Below, piece by piece: positions 6,133 through 8,275 of a stretch of 8,275 nucleotides of DNA (within the stretch, counting starts at the first letter, position 1; each line of letters begins with the position of its first letter). This DNA comes from an uncultured Clostridia bacterium (lineage in GTDB: Bacteria; Bacillota; Clostridia; TANB77; CAG-508). A program made the translations under genes and the position numbers. The notes beneath the pieces were generated by a model. The model was given only the letters and a program-made list of their open reading frames with translations, ran no database searches and was not told the DNA's origin. Location of the stretch: contig CALXZS010000056.1 in the NCBI GenBank assembly GCA_944393305.1, positions 1 to 8,275 of the forward strand, read 5' to 3'.

Positions 6133-7308
6133 TTGAAAGTTATAATTCACAGAGGTACACACCAAATTGGGGGATGTATTACAGAAATAGAATCAAATAA
6201 AGGGACAAAAATAGCCATTGATATAGGAAAAAATTTGCCTTCAATAAATGAAAAAGAAGAAGATAAAATTGAAGTGGAAGGACTTAGTGTGGGAGTACCA
6301 GATTTTAAAGCAATATTTGTAACTCATTATCATGGAGATCATATTGGATTGTATAATAAAATAAATCCTAAAATTCCTATATATATGGGAGAAATTTCAT
6401 ATCAAATATTTAAAATTTTGCAAAATAGATTATTACAAGCGAAAATAATATCTGATGAAGATATTAAGACGATTGAAAATTTTAAAACATTTAAAGTAAA
6501 AGAAAAAATAAAAATTGATGACATAACAATAACGCCTTTTCAAGTTGATCATTCAGCATTTGATGCATATATGTTTTTAGTTGAATGTGATGGAAAAAGA
6601 TTATTACATACAGGAGATTTTAGAACGCATGGGCAAAGAGGAAAAGCTGTAATTCCAACATTAGAAAAATATGTAAAAAATGTAGATTGCCTTATATGTG
6701 AAGGAACAACTTTATCAAGAAAAAAAGAAGTACCAATGACTGAATTTGAACTTCAGAAAGAAGCGGAAAAAATATTTAAAGAAAATAAAAATAATTTTAT
6801 TATGTGTAGCAGTACAAAAATAGATAGAATTGCAACAATACATAAAGCTTCAATAAGTGCTCACAAATTATTCGTATGTGATGAATATCAAAAAGAAATA
6901 TTAAAATATGTAGATTCTATATCAAGAAGTTATTTATACAAATTTAATAGAAATGTTTATAGTTATGATAAGAATTTAGATAATATAATGAATAAAAATG
7001 GGTTTGTAATGCTAGTTAGAGATAATTATCTATCAAAAAATATTCTTAATAAATATCCTAATAATAAATTTATTTATTCACAATGGGAGGGATATTTAAA
7101 CCCTAAATTCACATTATATAAACATATGCAAGAATTTGTACCAAAAGAGCATATTTACTTACATACAAGTGGTCATGCTGATTATATGTCAATAAAAAAT
7201 GTATGTGAAACAGTAAAGCCAAAAATAATTATTCCAATTCATGGAGAAAATCCAGAAGCGTTTGAAGAAATGCGGACTAAAAGAATCAACAATAAAAATA
7301 TTAAATGA
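6133..7308 (+). CDS. Compact beta-CASP metallo-beta-lactamase protein, RNase J/CPSF-like
   Basis: This 391-residue MBL-fold protein is of the beta-CASP group (RNase J, CPSF73, Artemis/SNM1), zinc-dependent nucleases acting on RNA or DNA. Seen: H65-Y-H67-G-D69-H70, H140 in VDHSAFD, D162 in HTGDFR, then the beta-CASP region ending in H344-x-S-G-H348-A-D (motif B) and P368-I-H370-G-E (motif C). Together these form the usual two-metal site, so the enzyme looks active. Housekeeping RNase J is about 550 residues with an extra C-terminal domain; that domain is absent here, pointing to a specialised paralogue. CEGTTLS at about 205-211 takes the place of the CPSF-type 'EGT' motif. The start is TTG 6133-6135, supported by AAGGGG (6121-6126) 6 bases upstream; the next in-frame ATG would remove the HYHGDH motif. 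Stop codons TGA and TAA follow in tandem. It is co-transcribed with the nuclease gene and ends at a strong terminator. Confidence 0.9.
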   Translation: MKVIIHRGTHQIGGCITEIESNKGTKIAIDIGKNLPSINEKEEDKIEVEGLSVGVPDFKAIFVTHYHGDHIGLYNKINPKIPIYMGEISYQIFKILQNRLLQAKIISDEDIKTIENFKTFKVKEKIKIDDITITPFQVDHSAFDAYMFLVECDGKRLLHTGDFRTHGQRGKAVIPTLEKYVKNVDCLICEGTTLSRKKEVPMTEFELQKEAEKIFKENKNNFIMCSSTKIDRIATIHKASISAHKLFVCDEYQKEILKYVDSISRSYLYKFNRNVYSYDKNLDNIMNKNGFVMLVRDNYLSKNILNKYPNNKFIYSQWEGYLNPKFTLYKHMQEFVPKEHIYLHTSGHADYMSIKNVCETVKPKIIIPIHGENPEAFEEMRTKRINNKNIK

Positions 7309-7340
7309 TAATGAAGAGATAAGAATATAAATAATTTAAA

Positions 7341-7380
7341 AAAATGCTCCCACATAAACAAATTATGTGGGAACTTTTTT
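7341..7380. terminator. Bidirectional Rho-independent terminator
   Basis: A perfect 10-base-pair stem, TCCCACATAA (7348-7357) with TTATGTGGGA (7363-7372), encloses a 5-base loop. It is flanked by an A run on the left (7338-7344) and a T run on the right (7375-7380), so it works in both directions. It ends both the nuclease/beta-CASP operon and the convergent AAA+ gene, whose stop codon overlaps the T run. Confidence 0.93.
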
Positions 7381-8275
7381 AAAATCCGATTGTCCTTTTT
7401 CGACTCTCAATTTTATTAGAGTTTTCAAGAAATAAAGCCTTTTCAATATCACTTTTATTAATAAGATTTAAGTATTTACTTTTTGTTTTAATAATTCTGT
7501 CGGCTTGCTCAAATTTTATTTTTTCGAATATATTTCTAACATATCGACCATTTCCAAAATTATCATCATTTTTAGCTTTTTCAAAATTTTCTAATAATAT
7601 ATCTTTACAATTTTTAGACAATACATATTTTTCTTGCTTACACAATCCCGTAAAAATATTAAATAATTCTTCAATAGAATAATCAGGAAAATTAATTGTA
7701 AATTGAATTCTGCTTTTAAACCCAGGATTTTGATTTAATAAATCATCCATTTCATTGGTATATCCAGCTAATATTATACAGATTTCATGTCGATGATCTT
7801 CCATTTCCTTTATTAAAGTATCAATTGCTTCTCCTTCAAAGCCGCCTTTTCCATCACTCACCAAACTGTATGCTTCATCAATAAATAAAACACCACCAAT
7901 AGCACTTTCGACAATATCATGTACCTTTTGAGCAGTCCATCCTACATACTTTGCAACCAAATCTCTACCGTGAATTTCAACAAAATCGCCATTACCAGGT
8001 AAAATTTTTTCTTCAGAAAATAATTTCCCTATAATTCGAGCAACGCTTGTCTTTCCCGTACCGGGGTTACCATTAAAGCACATATGTAAAGTGGGCATTT
8101 GACCTCTTTGCTTATTTAGTTTTATGTAATTTAAAATTTTATCTATATCAGATTTAATATCATCAAGACCTATTAAGTTGTTCATCTCTTCTTTTGCAGT
8201 TTCTACTTTTATTTTTTTCTTTCTTTCTACTCTTTTTGAAGTAACTGAAGTTTCAGATTTTTTTCTTAAAGTTTC
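7379..8275 (-). CDS. CbxX/CfxQ-type AAA+ ATPase (5' end outside window)
   Basis: A 298-residue open frame runs to the right edge. The first ATG, at 8185, is internal by every sign: no proper ribosome binding site stands before it, the frame stays open for 30 more codons (basic, KSETSVTSKRVERKKK), and the family block 'EEMNNLIGLDDIK' spans it. Numbering from that Met: Walker A G39-N-P-G-T-G-K45-T46, pore-loop-like K79-Y-V-G82, and Walker B VLFID103-E104. Sensor 1 follows at N144 in LAGYTN, the arginine finger at R159 in GFKSR, and sensor 2 as NGR214-Y-V-R217-N. This is the single AAA+ domain of the CbxX/CfxQ/SpoVK group, whose members include Rubisco activases and the ATPases of type VII secretion and sporulation. 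The N-terminal partner domain, which would tell the function, lies outside. All ATPase residues are present. The gene is convergent with the beta-CASP operon. Confidence 0.88.
   Translation of the reverse strand, partial: ETLRKKSETSVTSKRVERKKKIKVETAKEEMNNLIGLDDIKSDIDKILNYIKLNKQRGQMPTLHMCFNGNPGTGKTSVARIIGKLFSEEKILPGNGDFVEIHGRDLVAKYVGWTAQKVHDIVESAIGGVLFIDEAYSLVSDGKGGFEGEAIDTLIKEMEDHRHEICIILAGYTNEMDDLLNQNPGFKSRIQFTINFPDYSIEELFNIFTGLCKQEKYVLSKNCKDILLENFEKAKNDDNFGNGRYVRNIFEKIKFEQADRIIKTKSKYLNLINKSDIEKALFLENSNKIESRKRTIGF

Noticed and set aside
8183..8185. ATG at 8185-8183 as the start of the AAA+ gene
   Set aside because: The frame stays open to the window edge, no spaced ribosome site precedes it, and the conserved family block crosses it.
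1..8275. CRISPR array, tRNA, rRNA, insertion sequence or phage integrase
   Set aside because: No regularly spaced direct repeats, no tRNA cloverleaf or rRNA segments, and no transposase or recombinase motifs were seen on either strand.

Overview
The window is strongly AT-rich throughout. It uses A/T-ending codons (AGA for Arg, ATA for Ile), purine-rich Shine-Dalgarno sites of the AAAGGAG/GGAGG type, and mostly TAA stops. This fits a low-GC Firmicute, most likely Clostridia-like; the sequence alone does not allow a genus call. There are no rRNA or tRNA genes, no transposase or integrase gene, and no CRISPR array. The gene mix (AbiE, DUF3800, nuclease, beta-CASP protein, a decayed housekeeping-type gene) looks like an accessory or defence-type island.

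Layout. Bases 1-1064 (+) hold the 3' end of an AbiEi-type antitoxin gene overlapping by one base a complete AbiEii nucleotidyltransferase toxin gene. Bases 1120-1384 (+) hold the remnant of a RdgB/HAM1-like NTP pyrophosphatase gene with a large internal deletion and a premature TGA. Bases 1379-3591 (-) are a three-gene, tightly spaced cluster: an unrecognised 279-residue protein, a Ppx/GppA-like actin-fold phosphatase and a GNAT acetyltransferase, in transcription order. Bases 3592-3883 are a divergent intergenic region with a likely + strand promoter and a small hairpin before a DUF3800 (RNase H-like) gene at 3884-4741. Directly behind it lies a long imperfect palindrome with an unusually GC-rich loop (4740-4802), then a promoter and a two-gene + strand operon: a PD-(D/E)XK nuclease-like protein (5033-6115) and a compact beta-CASP/RNase J-like metallo-beta-lactamase protein (6133-7308). 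A bidirectional terminator (7341-7380) separates this operon from a convergent CbxX/CfxQ-type AAA+ ATPase gene that runs off the right edge.

How they may work together. AbiEi/AbiEii is an established type IV toxin-antitoxin/abortive infection pair. The nuclease plus beta-CASP operon is the best candidate for an undescribed system: two probable metal-dependent nucleic-acid-processing enzymes made from one transcript next to other defence-type genes. Any defence role for that operon, for the DUF3800 gene, or for the Ppx-like pair is inference from context.
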